Shown here: piece by piece, positions 1 through 7,519 of the stretch
How the letters are laid out: every line of letters begins with the position of its first letter
Position numbering within the stretch: the first letter of the stretch is position 1
Assembly: GCF_030068615.1 (NCBI RefSeq)
Contig: NZ_JASJOC010000009.1
Location: 1-64,000, forward strand
DNA: 64,000 bases
Reading direction: 5' to 3'
From: Halostagnicola sp. A-GB9-2
GTDB lineage: Archaea > Halobacteriota > Halobacteria > Halobacteriales > Natrialbaceae
Program-made: the position numbers and the translations under genes
The notes under the pieces: generated by a model
The model's input: only the letters and a program-made list of their open reading frames with translations
Told to the model about the DNA's origin: nothing
The model's database searches: none

Positions 1-930
1 TTGCTCGGCGCGGAACTCCTCACGTCGGTGGGCGATGTAGACGGTGTCAGCGAACTTGGTAAGGAAGGAGGCTTCCTCCATGGCGGCGTCGCCGCCGCCG
101 ACGACGAGCATGTCCTCGTCGCGGAAGAACGCCCCGTCGCAGGTCGCACACGTCGAGAGGCCGTAGCCCATGAGTTCGTCCTCGCCGGGAATGCCAAGCG
201 TCCGCGCGCTCGCACCCGAAGCGGCGATTACGGCGTCGGCCGTGTAGACGTCGCCGTTGGTCAACTCGACCCGGAACGGCCTGCTCGAGGCGTCGACGTC
301 GGCGATGATGCCGTTTTTCAGCTCGGCACCGAACTGTTTGGCCTGCTCTTTCATGTTGTTGACCAGTTCGGGGCCGCCGATGCCGTCGGGGAAGCCGGGA
401 TAGTTCGCAACGTCGGTGGTCAGGGTCAACTGGCCGCCGGGTTCGTCGCCCTCGATAACCAGCGGGTCGTTGTCGCCGCGGCCGGCGTAAATCGCCGCCG
501 TCAACCCGGCGATGCCCGTTCCGGCGATGATGAGTTTCCGGTGTTCGACGCCGTCTGCGGCTTCGCCGTCCTCTCGCGGGCTTTGCCCGCTTGAGTGGTT
601 CGCGGAACTCCGTTCCGCACTATCTCCGTTTCGATGTCCCTTCGGCACATCGCCAGTCTCGGTTTCGATTCCCAGTTTCTCGTCGAGTTCGCCGGTTTCG
701 TTGAGCGCGCTGGTGTCGTCCCAGCCGCCGATCAGTTCGTCGTCGATGAACACTTCGGGTGCCGTCTTGCGTCCGTCGGCGCGCTCGATCATCTCCTCGA
801 AAAGCTCCTCATCACCCGTAACGTTGTAGGTCTCGTACTCGACGCCCTTCGCATCGAAGAGGTCCTTTGCCTTCTCACAATACGGGCAGTTCTCCTTGGT
901 GTAGATCTCGACTCGAGGCTCGTCGCTCAT
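1..930 (-). CDS. Glutaredoxin-thioredoxin reductase fusion (partial, 3' end outside window)
   Basis: Flavoprotein disulfide reductase with a fused redoxin. Residues 1-75 are a glutaredoxin domain with the active site CPYC at C15/C18. About 50 residues of polar linker follow. From about residue 130 there is a thioredoxin-reductase FAD domain (AGTGIAGLTAAIYAG), the redox pair CATC at C261/C264, and a NAD(P)-binding motif (VVGGGDAAMEE). The frame is open to base 1, so the C-terminus (at least the end of the nucleotide domain) lies outside. The ATG at 928-930 puts the glutaredoxin fold directly at the N-terminus. The family would pass electrons from NAD(P)H through FAD and the CATC pair, and the fused glutaredoxin is the obvious acceptor (inference). 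The linker is encoded by two perfect hairpins, listed separately. Confidence 0.9.
   Translation of the reverse strand, partial: MSDEPRVEIYTKENCPYCEKAKDLFDAKGVEYETYNVTGDEELFEEMIERADGRKTAPEVFIDDELIGGWDDTSALNETGELDEKLGIETETGDVPKGHRNGDSAERSSANHSSGQSPREDGEAADGVEHRKLIIAGTGIAGLTAAIYAGRGDNDPLVIEGDEPGGQLTLTTDVANYPGFPDGIGGPELVNNMKEQAKQFGAELKNGIIADVDASSRPFRVELTNGDVYTADAVIAASGASARTLGIPGEDELMGYGLSTCATCDGAFFRDEDMLVVGGGDAAMEEASFLTKFADTVYIAHRREEFRAEQ
576..618. repeat. Two adjacent perfect hairpins inside the fusion-protein linker
   Basis: The first is GCGGGC-TTT-GCCCGC (576-590). The second is GCGGAAC-TCC-GTTCCGC (602-618). They are 11 bases apart and both lie in the part of the gene that encodes the unconserved-looking linker between glutaredoxin and reductase domains. 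Related ACTCCGTT-centred elements occur at 43839-43907. Confidence 0.8.
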
Positions 931-1059
931 ACGGTACCGTTGGGACACAACGCCTAAAACGCCTTCTGTTTCCCAGCTTTTCCGGTCTCATCTCTCTTCG
1001 CCACCGGCGGTCGGGACGACGCACTTACGGACTCGAGACCCGATAGCTACGCCATATCG

Positions 1060-1344
1060 ATGACCGCAGATCTCGAGGAAAAGACGAACCGGTATGGCGA
1101 ACTACTGGCCGAAGCGCTAGCGGAAGCGACCGTCGCCCCGCCGGAGGGGACACCGATGGCCGAGGCTGCGGCCGAGTGCTACGAGATGGCCGAATCCTAC
1201 CTCGAGGACGGCACCCACTTTCGCGAGCAGGACGACCTCGTCAACGCCCTGGCCTCGTTTTCCTACGGCCACGCCTGGCTCGACGCCGGTGCTCGAGTCG
1301 GCCTGTTCGACGTTCCGACGGAGGGACATCTCTTTACCGTCTGA
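1060..1344 (+). CDS. DUF357 family protein
   Basis: Small acidic, helical protein of 94 residues, recognised as the archaeal DUF357 family from its whole-length pattern (two helices around KTNRYGELLAEAL and EMAESYLEDGTHF, then a conserved NALASFSYGHAWLDAG segment). The function of the family is not established. The ATG at 1060 has no close upstream gene on the same strand; the neighbouring fusion reductase is divergent, with a 129-bp shared promoter region. Length is typical of the family. The call is firm at family level only. Confidence 0.85.
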   Translation: MTADLEEKTNRYGELLAEALAEATVAPPEGTPMAEAAAECYEMAESYLEDGTHFREQDDLVNALASFSYGHAWLDAGARVGLFDVPTEGHLFTV

Positions 1345-1699
1345 GGTGGATGGTACCGTGTGTGATGCGTAGTACCTGGAAAATCCAAACCGGCAGGGAC
1401 GTTTCCCTGTCGCCGAGTCAGGGGAGTCCATTCGGCGTATTCCAGAGACAGCGCTCAGGTAACGGGTATCGGAGACGAAATCCACACAATCGGTACGGAG
1501 ACGGTACTCATGTGTTGAAATCAGTCGCTTCTGCCGGCCGTTCCCAGTCGGTGGGAGCGACGGCGGTTACTTACCTATAGACCGAACGAAGTTCGTACTA
1601 CGGTGAGTTCGAACGTGAGTCAACGCACACTTGGCGCGGACCGACATCGTTATATCCACCAGGTTGATTGTCTCCCCCGAAACGATCACGTTTGATCAC
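1345..1699. other. Gene-free stretch upstream of tfb
   Basis: No convincing coding frame on either strand; the longest minus-strand frame simply shadows the DUF357 gene. A small hairpin, CGAAC-GAA-GTTCG, lies near 1583-1595. The 3' part leads into the tfb promoter, described separately. Confidence 0.6.
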
Positions 1700-1766
1700 T
1701 ATATAGGCGAAACCTATATAACCAAATCGCCGATCAGTTTATAAAGTAGGCAAAAGCTTTATAAAC
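1700..1766 (+). promoter_or_regulatory. tfb promoter: two inverted repeats each made of paired TATA-like boxes
   Basis: The first inverted repeat is TATATAGG-CGAAA-CCTATATA (1700-1720). The second is GTTTATAAAG (1737-1746) and CTTTATAAAC (1757-1766) with a 10-base spacer. Both are perfect. The last box, at about 1758-1765, is placed for a transcript starting near 1790, giving a leader of roughly 65 nt before the ATG at 1856. The symmetry suggests autoregulation by the TBP/TFB machinery or an additional dimeric operator. Confidence 0.65.
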
Positions 1767-1855
1767 TCTTCGGCCTTACACTATGTTAGCTGCGACGACC
1801 GGGTTTTCTTCTGGTTCCCCCACCCGGGAGTCCCAAGTAACTAACTCGATACACC

Positions 1856-2830
1856 ATGACTGATACATCAATCCGAACGTACTCACGCGAAAGTGAGACC
1901 GAAGAGGAAACGAGTACGAACGCCGAAGAACAGGAGCGCTGTCCGGAGTGTGGTGGACGGGTCGTCTCCGATGCCGAACACGCCGAGACCGTCTGTGAGG
2001 ATTGTGGACTCGTCGTCGAAGAAGACGAGATCGACCGCGGTCCGGAGTGGCGAGCGTTCGACGCCGCCGAGAAAGACGAGAAGTCCCGCGTCGGTGCCCC
2101 GACCACGAACATGATGCACGATCAGGGGCTCTCGACGAACATCGGCTGGCAGGACAAAGACGCCTACGGGAACTCTCTGAGTTCCCGCCAGCGCCAGAAG
2201 ATGCAGCGCCTGCGCACCTGGAACGAACGCTTCCGAACGCGTGACTCCAAGGAGCGAAACCTGAAACAGGCACTCGGCGAGATCGACCGGATGGCCAGCG
2301 CCATCGGCCTCCCGGAGAACGTCCGCGAAACGGCGTCGGTCATCTACCGACGCGCGCTCGAGGAGGACCTCCTCCCCGGACGCTCGATCGAGGGGGTCGC
2401 GACCTCCTCGCTGTACGCCGCCGCTCGACAGGCCGGCACGCCGCGAAGCCTCGACGAGATTTCGGCCGTCAGCCGCGTCGACAAGATGGAGTTAACGCGA
2501 ACCTACCGGTACGTCATCCGGGAGCTCGGCCTCGAGGTGCAGCCGGCCGATCCGGAACAGTACGTTCCCCGGTTTGCCAGCGGACTCGACCTCTCCGAGG
2601 AGACCGAACGGATGGCTCGAGAACTACTCGACGCCGCCCGCGAGGAAGGCGTCCACAGCGGGAAATCTCCTGTTGGACTCGCCGCCGCATCGGTCTATGC
2701 CGCGGCATTGCTGACCAACGAGAAGGTCACCCAGAACGAGGTCAGCGAAGTCGCGAACATCTCGGAAGTAACGATCCGCAACCGTTACAAGGAACTGCTC
2801 GAGGCCTCGGACACGGCGACACCGGCCTAA
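1856..2830 (+). CDS. tfb: Transcription initiation factor TFB (TFIIB homologue)
   Basis: General transcription factor that binds the TBP-TATA complex and the BRE and recruits RNA polymerase. It has 324 residues. After about 28 acidic residues comes the N-terminal zinc ribbon (C29, C32, C47, C50). The B-finger/linker follows (GPEWRAFDAAE, then RVGAPTT). Two cyclin-fold repeats span roughly 125-215 and 220-315, the second holding a helix-turn-helix (TQNEVSEVANISEVTIRNRY). Length and domain order are canonical. Haloarchaea carry several TFB paralogues with different regulons; which one this is cannot be told from the sequence alone. It is monocistronic with its own complex promoter. Confidence 0.97.
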   Translation: MTDTSIRTYSRESETEEETSTNAEEQERCPECGGRVVSDAEHAETVCEDCGLVVEEDEIDRGPEWRAFDAAEKDEKSRVGAPTTNMMHDQGLSTNIGWQDKDAYGNSLSSRQRQKMQRLRTWNERFRTRDSKERNLKQALGEIDRMASAIGLPENVRETASVIYRRALEEDLLPGRSIEGVATSSLYAAARQAGTPRSLDEISAVSRVDKMELTRTYRYVIRELGLEVQPADPEQYVPRFASGLDLSEETERMARELLDAAREEGVHSGKSPVGLAAASVYAAALLTNEKVTQNEVSEVANISEVTIRNRYKELLEASDTATPA

Positions 2831-2965
2831 GACGACGATCCGATCGATCGATGCCGTCGGTAGCGAACCGAACTTTTCCCGTTCGAAATCGACCTCGTAG
2901 CAGAAATATTGTTGCGTCGACATAGCCGAGGAAGTTTTTTCACCCTCGGTGTGCAATACCATGCC

Positions 2966-3145
2966 ATGGACGAGACGTCGATCCAATTGTTGTGTCCTGA
3001 ATGTACGAAAGATTGGCAGCGAACACCGACTGACCTTCCCAACTCTTCGGAGCTCTTTCATTGCCCGAACTGTCACGCCTCGAGACAGACCTCGGAGTTT
3101 ACTCGAACCGACCGCGATCTCCGGACGCTCAAACAGTTAGGATAG
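2966..3145 (+). CDS. Small putative zinc-binding protein (DUF7836-like)
   Basis: A 59-residue protein with two CxxC pairs (CPEC near residue 10, CPNC near residue 33), arranged like a single zinc ribbon with a basic, charged C-terminus. The ATG at 2966 is preferred to an upstream start at 2909 because the extra residues have no ribbon character and the start lies just after a pyrimidine-rich stretch. It resembles the small haloarchaeal putative zinc-binding proteins (DUF7836, from memory). The role is unknown. It is transcribed alone, and a strong hairpin lies about 95 bp downstream. Confidence 0.75.
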   Translation: MDETSIQLLCPECTKDWQRTPTDLPNSSELFHCPNCHASRQTSEFTRTDRDLRTLKQLG

Positions 3146-3240
3146 AGAGTCGTCTCGACTGGACGATGGGCCACTGGCCATCCGTCACCGTCGCCGACGA
3201 GTGGCCCGGCCGCAGTGTCCGTGAAACGGTCGGTGAGTGA

Positions 3241-3270
3241 AGCCGATTAAGACCTTCCTAATCGGCTTTT
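3241..3270 (+). terminator. Perfect 9-bp hairpin followed by T-tract
   Basis: AGCCGATTA (3241-3249) pairs with TAATCGGCT (3259-3267) across a 9-base loop and is followed by TTTT. It sits between two genes on the same strand and is a plausible transcription stop for the small zinc protein, though archaeal termination usually relies on T-tracts alone. Confidence 0.5.
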
Positions 3271-3292
3271 CGCGACTCTTGCTGAGAGTTTT

Positions 3293-3304
3293 GGTGAATT
3301 CACC
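3293..3304. promoter_or_regulatory. 12-bp perfect palindrome, possible operator
   Basis: GGTGAATTCACC lies about 110 bp upstream of the UPF0058 gene and about 75 bp upstream of its TATA-like box. It is a candidate dimer-binding site; nothing else supports it. Confidence 0.3.
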
Positions 3305-3374
3305 TCAACCCGGAATCGTCCAGTATGGAAGACAGCAACTACGCGGACAGGCCCAGTGTGTTAACGTCCCTCAA

Positions 3375-3388
3375 GATAATAATATAAC
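3375..3388 (+). promoter_or_regulatory. TATA-like box of the UPF0058 gene
   Basis: AT-rich ATAATAATATAA about 27-38 bp upstream of the ATG at 3415, the spacing expected for a leaderless haloarchaeal transcript. Confidence 0.5.
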
Positions 3389-3414
3389 CCTGCAGTGGTT
3401 AGAATTGCATGGTT

Positions 3415-3651
3415 ATGAAGAAACAGGAGCTCATTCACCTTCACGGCCTTCTTGCCGAAGTATCGAACCAGTGTGCCGCGTGGGAAGACTGTCAAATTAA
3501 CCTTGACGAATACGAATCGCTTGGTATTCGGCCGACATCAATCCACAAATCAAAGACAGACCACAAGGCCGCTGTTTTCGCAATCGCAGGGGGAATCACG
3601 TACAACATGCGTGAGGAAGAACAAGAAGCAGTCGCTGCAACCGCAGACTGA
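3415..3651 (+). CDS. UPF0058 family protein
   Basis: A 78-residue protein recognised from the family's hallmark N-terminus MKKQELIHLHGLLAEV. The second of two nearby ATGs (3415 rather than 3409) is chosen because family members begin with MKKQEL. The middle contains a long polar segment and the end is acidic. No molecular function is known. It is preceded by a TATA box at leaderless spacing and followed by an AT-richer intergenic region. Confidence 0.85.
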   Translation: MKKQELIHLHGLLAEVSNQCAAWEDCQINLDEYESLGIRPTSIHKSKTDHKAAVFAIAGGITYNMREEEQEAVAATAD

Positions 3652-4092
3652 AGACACGTCGACTCCTCTGAAACTAACTACTCTAGTGACAACGCTGGTG
3701 ACACTGGTTCTGAGTTCCAATCTCGTTCCGATCAGTATCCTCTTGTTCCGATAAGTATCCGCCTGTTATCACACAATATCTCTTTGTGGTTGCCCGTTTC
3801 GTATAATCGTTCCAGGGGCGACTGAACCGCTCGCTGTGCTGATATGGGTCTCCTACTCGCTTAATATCGTCCTTTTCTTGCTCATCGTTGTTCCGTTCGA
3901 ACGGTTTCGAATTACCGACGCTGGATCTGGTCGGTAACACAGTATTTCGGACGAGCGTTCAATACCAACGAAACGTTTTGTGTCGTTTCACGCCCCCTCG
4001 ACGCTTTGGTTTTCTCCAGTTTGTCACAGGACTGAGTCCCCCAATATCACTAGAATTTCACGACGGAACCGTTTCGACGGCGACCCGAAAAA
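3652..4092. other. AT-richer gene-free stretch with a 20-bp tandem repeat
   Basis: There is no believable gene; a minus-strand frame at 3683-3940 has no family resemblance and unusual composition. Two tandem 20-bp units (3725-3744 and 3745-3764, each starting GTTCCGAT) differ at about three or four positions. The region lies between the 3' ends of two convergent genes, so no promoter is required here. Confidence 0.6.
3725..3764. repeat. Two 20-bp imperfect tandem repeats
   Basis: Units GTTCCGATCAGTATCCTCTT and GTTCCGATAAGTATCCGCCT directly abut, downstream of the UPF0058 gene. Confidence 0.8.
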
Positions 4093-4638
4093 TTACTCGA
4101 GCAGCTCTTCGAACTCGGGCAGAACGTCGTCGTCTGCAGCCGCGTCGACTTCGGCGTCGCTCGACTCGTCGTCGTCCTCGGGAACTGGCTCGTCCGTCTC
4201 TTCGTCGTCGCTCGTTTGTGCGGTCTCGTCGTCCGCTAATGCGTCTTCATCCGCCGGCGTTTCGTCGTCGACCGCTTCGCTCTCTTCGTCTTCCTCGTCA
4301 TCGTCCTCGATCACCTCGACGTGGAGAACCTCGAGCGGAATGTTCTCGAGTCGCTGACCGATCTCCTTGCGGGCGATCCGGGAGGCGTGTTCCTCGCGTT
4401 CGACGTTAAACACGGTCATCTCGAGTTCCAGCGCGACGAGCGCTTCGTCGGCGGCGATGAAGGCGGGCTCGAGTTCCTCCCCGGAGGGGGACGTCCGCGT
4501 CCCCATGTTGATTTCGACGTAATTCAGATCAGGGTTCAACATCTCACCGGTCTTCGAGATCCCGATTCGAATGGCCTCGTTCTCCGTCTCGACGTCGTAT
4601 ACGGGCACGGCGGCCTCGACGACAACCCTGCAGTTCAT
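4093..4638 (-). CDS. DUF555 (UPF0212) family protein with acidic tail
   Basis: 181 residues from the ATG at 4636-4638, which gives the family start MNCRVVVEAAVPVYDVET. Residues 1-115 match the archaeal DUF555/UPF0212 family (EAIRIGISKTGEMLNPDL, EINMGTRTSPSGEEL). The remaining 65 or so residues are almost only Asp, Glu, Ser and Ala, a low-complexity acidic tail that is probably disordered. An upstream in-frame start at 4719 is rejected because it adds non-family sequence. Function is unknown. Divergent from the DNA glycosylase gene. Confidence 0.85.
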   Translation of the reverse strand: MNCRVVVEAAVPVYDVETENEAIRIGISKTGEMLNPDLNYVEINMGTRTSPSGEELEPAFIAADEALVALELEMTVFNVEREEHASRIARKEIGQRLENIPLEVLHVEVIEDDDEEDEESEAVDDETPADEDALADDETAQTSDDEETDEPVPEDDDESSDAEVDAAADDDVLPEFEELLE

Positions 4639-4901
4639 ATCGTGATATTGTATAGCCAACAGTATGAAGCTTCGCCCCACGCAAGTCGACTGAGAACCGC
4701 CCGCGGCGGAGTTCGCCACAGATCGTACGGTGTCGTCGTGACGTGGCGAGACTGTCTGCCACCTGCGTCCTCACACACTCGTTCAGTTCGTCGCGCCCGA
4801 GTCAGTTTCCCGTCTCGTCGGAATCGATGCCCGTTCGAATCGCTCGTCGTAACCGACATCGCTTCGAAAGGCCCAAGCCGTCGCTACCGAATTGCGAGGC
4901 A

Positions 4902-5831
4902 ATGGAAACGGGAACGATCCCGATCGCGGAGTGTTCCGGTGGATTCGATCTGTATCGAACGCTCGAGAGCGGACAGAGCTACCTCTGGCGGCGCGAAGAC
5001 GGCGAGATGTACAACGACGACGCCGAACCTGGTCCCGGCCACGACCGCTGGTATTCGACCGTCGTCGACGGCGACGTCATCCGCGTTCGACGCCGCGGCG
5101 GCGATCAACCGGGGGCGGCCGACAATTCGAGCGCCGGCGTCCTCGAGTGGGAGGCGAGCGACGACCGCGAACCGACGATCCGCCGCCTGCTTCGGCTCGA
5201 CGACGACCTCGAGTCGATCGTCGAATCGGCACCGGCAGACCCGTTCCTCGAGGAGGCCTACGAGGCCTACCGCGGCCTCCGACTGGTCGAGGATCCGCCG
5301 TTCGGAACCCTAATCTCGTTTATCTGCTCGGCCCAGATGCGAGTCAGCCGAATTCACGGGATGGTCTCGACGCTCGCCCGAACCTACGGTGACGAGATCG
5401 AGTTCGACGGCGAAACCTATCACGCGTTCCCGCGGCCCGAACAGCTCGCGTCATCAACCGAAGCCGAACTGCGCGACCTCGGACTCGGCTATCGCGCCCC
5501 CTACGTCGTTCGAACGGCCGAAATGGTTGCGAACGGCGACGGCCATCCGGCGGACGCACGCGACCTTGAGTACGAGGACGCTCGCGACCATCTCACCCAG
5601 TTCGTCGGTGTCGGGGACAAGGTTGCGGACTGCGTTCTCCTGTTTTCGCTCGGGTTCGACGAAGCCGTCCCGCTCGACACCTGGATCAAGACCGCGATTG
5701 CCGACTACTATCCCGACTGCGACTGCGGGAACTACGCTGAAACCTCTCGAGCTATTCGGGAACGTTTCGGCGGGAAATACGCCGGCTACGCCCAGACGTA
5801 CGTCTTTCATTACCTCAGAACTGGTGAGTGA
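4902..5831 (+). CDS. ogg: 8-oxoguanine DNA glycosylase (OGG1-like, HhH-GPD)
   Basis: Base-excision repair enzyme removing oxidised guanine. 309 residues from the ATG at 4902, since METGTIPIAECSGGFDLYRT matches the OGG N-terminal domain and the upstream extension does not. It has an N-terminal beta-rich OGG domain (1-125), then a helical HhH-GPD domain. The hairpin FVGVGDKVADC carries the Schiff-base lysine K240, and VPLDTW carries the catalytic aspartate D259. Both key residues of a bifunctional glycosylase/AP-lyase are present. No iron-sulfur Cys cluster is seen, as in OGG1. Transcribed alone, divergent from the DUF555 gene. Confidence 0.9.
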   Translation: METGTIPIAECSGGFDLYRTLESGQSYLWRREDGEMYNDDAEPGPGHDRWYSTVVDGDVIRVRRRGGDQPGAADNSSAGVLEWEASDDREPTIRRLLRLDDDLESIVESAPADPFLEEAYEAYRGLRLVEDPPFGTLISFICSAQMRVSRIHGMVSTLARTYGDEIEFDGETYHAFPRPEQLASSTEAELRDLGLGYRAPYVVRTAEMVANGDGHPADARDLEYEDARDHLTQFVGVGDKVADCVLLFSLGFDEAVPLDTWIKTAIADYYPDCDCGNYAETSRAIRERFGGKYAGYAQTYVFHYLRTGE

Positions 5832-5982
5832 TCTCGGGTGGAGCGCTTCGGATAGTTTCCCTCGAGACGAGGCCATCCTACCGTCTCGAGCGAGCGCTGG
5901 AGGACACTTCCAAGGTATCCGACAGGGTGTCCCTTTCTATAGCGCTGAATCCGTAGTCCTCACCGTCCGAACAGTCACCGTC

Positions 5983-6243
5983 TCACCTGTCTTTTCCGTC
6001 TCGATAATCGTCCCTGCCGGCAATCGCCCAGTACGCCTGCGAGAGGATCGTGATTGCAAATATCGCGCCGAGGACGCCGGTCACGACGAGCGCTTCCGTT
6101 CGACCGATGAGAACCGCGGTCAACCCGTACGCGACGCCGAGAAACAGGATCGAGCCGGCGACGAGTTCGAGCAACTCCCGAATATCGGCTCGAGAACTCG
6201 AGACGTCGAGAAACTCCTCCTCGAGTCGTTCGATCGGTCCCAT
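5983..6243 (-). CDS. Small two-helix membrane protein, unknown function
   Basis: 86 residues: a charged N-terminal helix (1-24), two hydrophobic segments at about 27-46 (ELVAGSILFLGVAYGLTAVL) and 52-74, and a short charged tail. It ends 37 bp before the exonuclease gene's 3' end at 6281 and lies downstream of it on the same strand, so the two may share a transcript. No family is recognised beyond resemblance to small haloarchaeal membrane proteins. Codon use is normal for the genome, supporting a real gene. Confidence 0.65.
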   Translation of the reverse strand: MGPIERLEEEFLDVSSSRADIRELLELVAGSILFLGVAYGLTAVLIGRTEALVVTGVLGAIFAITILSQAYWAIAGRDDYRDGKDR

Positions 6244-6280
6244 CAGCGAAACAGCACCTGATTACGATCGAGGAGCATCA

Positions 6281-7285
6281 TCAGCAGAACTCCTCGAGGG
6301 TCGTCTGATTTCGCTTCAGTGGCCGTGCTCGATAGCCGTAATTCGTCTCGAGGACGTCGGCGAACGCCTCATCGAAGCCGTGGTTCGTGTAGACGACGTC
6401 GGGGTCGACCGCTTCGACGGTCTCGATGAGCTCGTCGTAGTCGCAGTGGTCGGTGAGCGGGAAGGTAACGTCGTAGTTGCCGCGATACAGGAAGCCGTCG
6501 TCGACGGCCCAGCCCGAGAATCCGGCTTTGTGCCCGCTGACCGCTTCGACCGTGCGTTCGACCCAGTCGGCTCTGGCCTGGTTCGACGGGAGCACGACGA
6601 TTTCGTCGCTTAGATCCCGTAACTCGCCGTCTCCGTAGGATCGAGCCGAAAACGAGAGGGAAGTGGCCGCTTCGATAGCGCGGTTGACGCGGTCGATCGA
6701 TTCGGAGACGAGGAGTTCGCGATCCGAGACCTCGCTCGCGAGCCACTGGAGCTTTTGGGCCCGTCCGAGGGAGTAGCCAAACAGGAACAACGGTCGGTCG
6801 GCGGTATCTGTGATCCAGTCGCGGATTTGCGCCTCGAGTTCGGCTTGATCTGGAAACCGGTATTTTGGAAGCCCGTAGGTCGTCTCCATCACCAGCACGT
6901 CGGCCTCGATAGCGTCGGGATCGAACCCCTCGAGATAGGCCCGATCGCGGATCGAAAAGTCGCCCGTGTAACAGTAACGTCGACCGGACGCGTCCTCAAA
7001 CAGGGCCGCTCGAGAGCCGACGACGTGGCCCGCCGGGACGAGGTCGATCGCCGGCGTCGACTCGACGAACGCGAACTCGGCTCCCGAGCGTGCCTTGGCG
7101 ATTTCGGCCGTCTCGGCCGAGCAAACGATCGTTTCCGGTGAGCTGGTCGTCGATCCGAACGTGTGATCGGCGTGGGCGTGGCTCACGATATTGACGTCAC
7201 CGACGGCACTCCGCGCGTCGGCGACGACGTGTGGCTCGCCCTCGAAGTGAATGCCGTCGCGATGTCGAACCGTCACTACGTCCAC
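6281..7285 (-). CDS. MBL-fold exonuclease / mRNA 3'-end processing-like protein
   Basis: 334 residues of the metallo-beta-lactamase/beta-CASP-like group. The zinc motif HAHADH is at residues 36-41. Later elements include the YTGDFSIRDRAYLEG segment with a metal-bridging Asp, METTYGLP, and a C-terminal CDYDELIETV...TNHGF region. These match the family annotated as mRNA 3'-end processing factor or DNA ligase-associated exonuclease. The predicted activity is nucleic-acid phosphodiester hydrolysis; substrate is uncertain. The start is GTG at 7283-7285. The 5' flank carries three 18-bp tandem repeats at 7355-7408. Confidence 0.8.
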   Translation of the reverse strand: MDVVTVRHRDGIHFEGEPHVVADARSAVGDVNIVSHAHADHTFGSTTSSPETIVCSAETAEIAKARSGAEFAFVESTPAIDLVPAGHVVGSRAALFEDASGRRYCYTGDFSIRDRAYLEGFDPDAIEADVLVMETTYGLPKYRFPDQAELEAQIRDWITDTADRPLFLFGYSLGRAQKLQWLASEVSDRELLVSESIDRVNRAIEAATSLSFSARSYGDGELRDLSDEIVVLPSNQARADWVERTVEAVSGHKAGFSGWAVDDGFLYRGNYDVTFPLTDHCDYDELIETVEAVDPDVVYTNHGFDEAFADVLETNYGYRARPLKRNQTTLEEFC

Positions 7286-7354
7286 AGACGGGCTCGAGCA
7301 TCCTTGCCTTGTCGATTTGTTGGTTCTCGAGACTCCATGTTCTCGAGCAGTCGG

Positions 7355-7408
7355 CCAGAAATCGTGTACTCGCCAGAAATCGCGTACCCGTCAGAAATCG
7401 TGTTCACT
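7355..7408. repeat. Three tandem 18-bp repeats between divergent genes
   Basis: Units start at 7355 (CCAGAAATCGTGTACTCG), 7373 and 7391, with three differences in unit 2 or fewer and more in unit 3. They lie in the 234-bp region shared by the divergent exonuclease and phosphate-permease genes, so they could be operators or recombination-prone leader sequence. Confidence 0.8.
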
Positions 7409-7519
7409 GCGGATAGGAACTGAGCGGCGTTAGTCTGTTAGAAACTGATCGATAGGTTATGGAAATGGTTCGGAAAAGGTCCAATACTTACTTCACTGAT
7501 ACAGTCGTATTTTCTGACG

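Noticed and set aside
1117-1485. Minus-strand frame of 122 residues over the DUF357 gene
   Set aside because: It is opposite a recognised gene, with no family resemblance and basic, serine-rich composition unlike haloarchaeal proteins.
3683-3940. Minus-strand frame of 85 residues in the AT-richer gap
   Set aside because: No family, odd composition, no ribosome-binding or promoter signal, and it overlaps a tandem repeat.
7355-7408. CRISPR array
   Set aside because: The units are directly adjacent with no spacers and only three copies.
7231-7416. Frames encoding RNRVLARNRVPVRNRV-like repeats
   Set aside because: They are translations of the 18-bp tandem DNA repeats; no reason to think a peptide is made.
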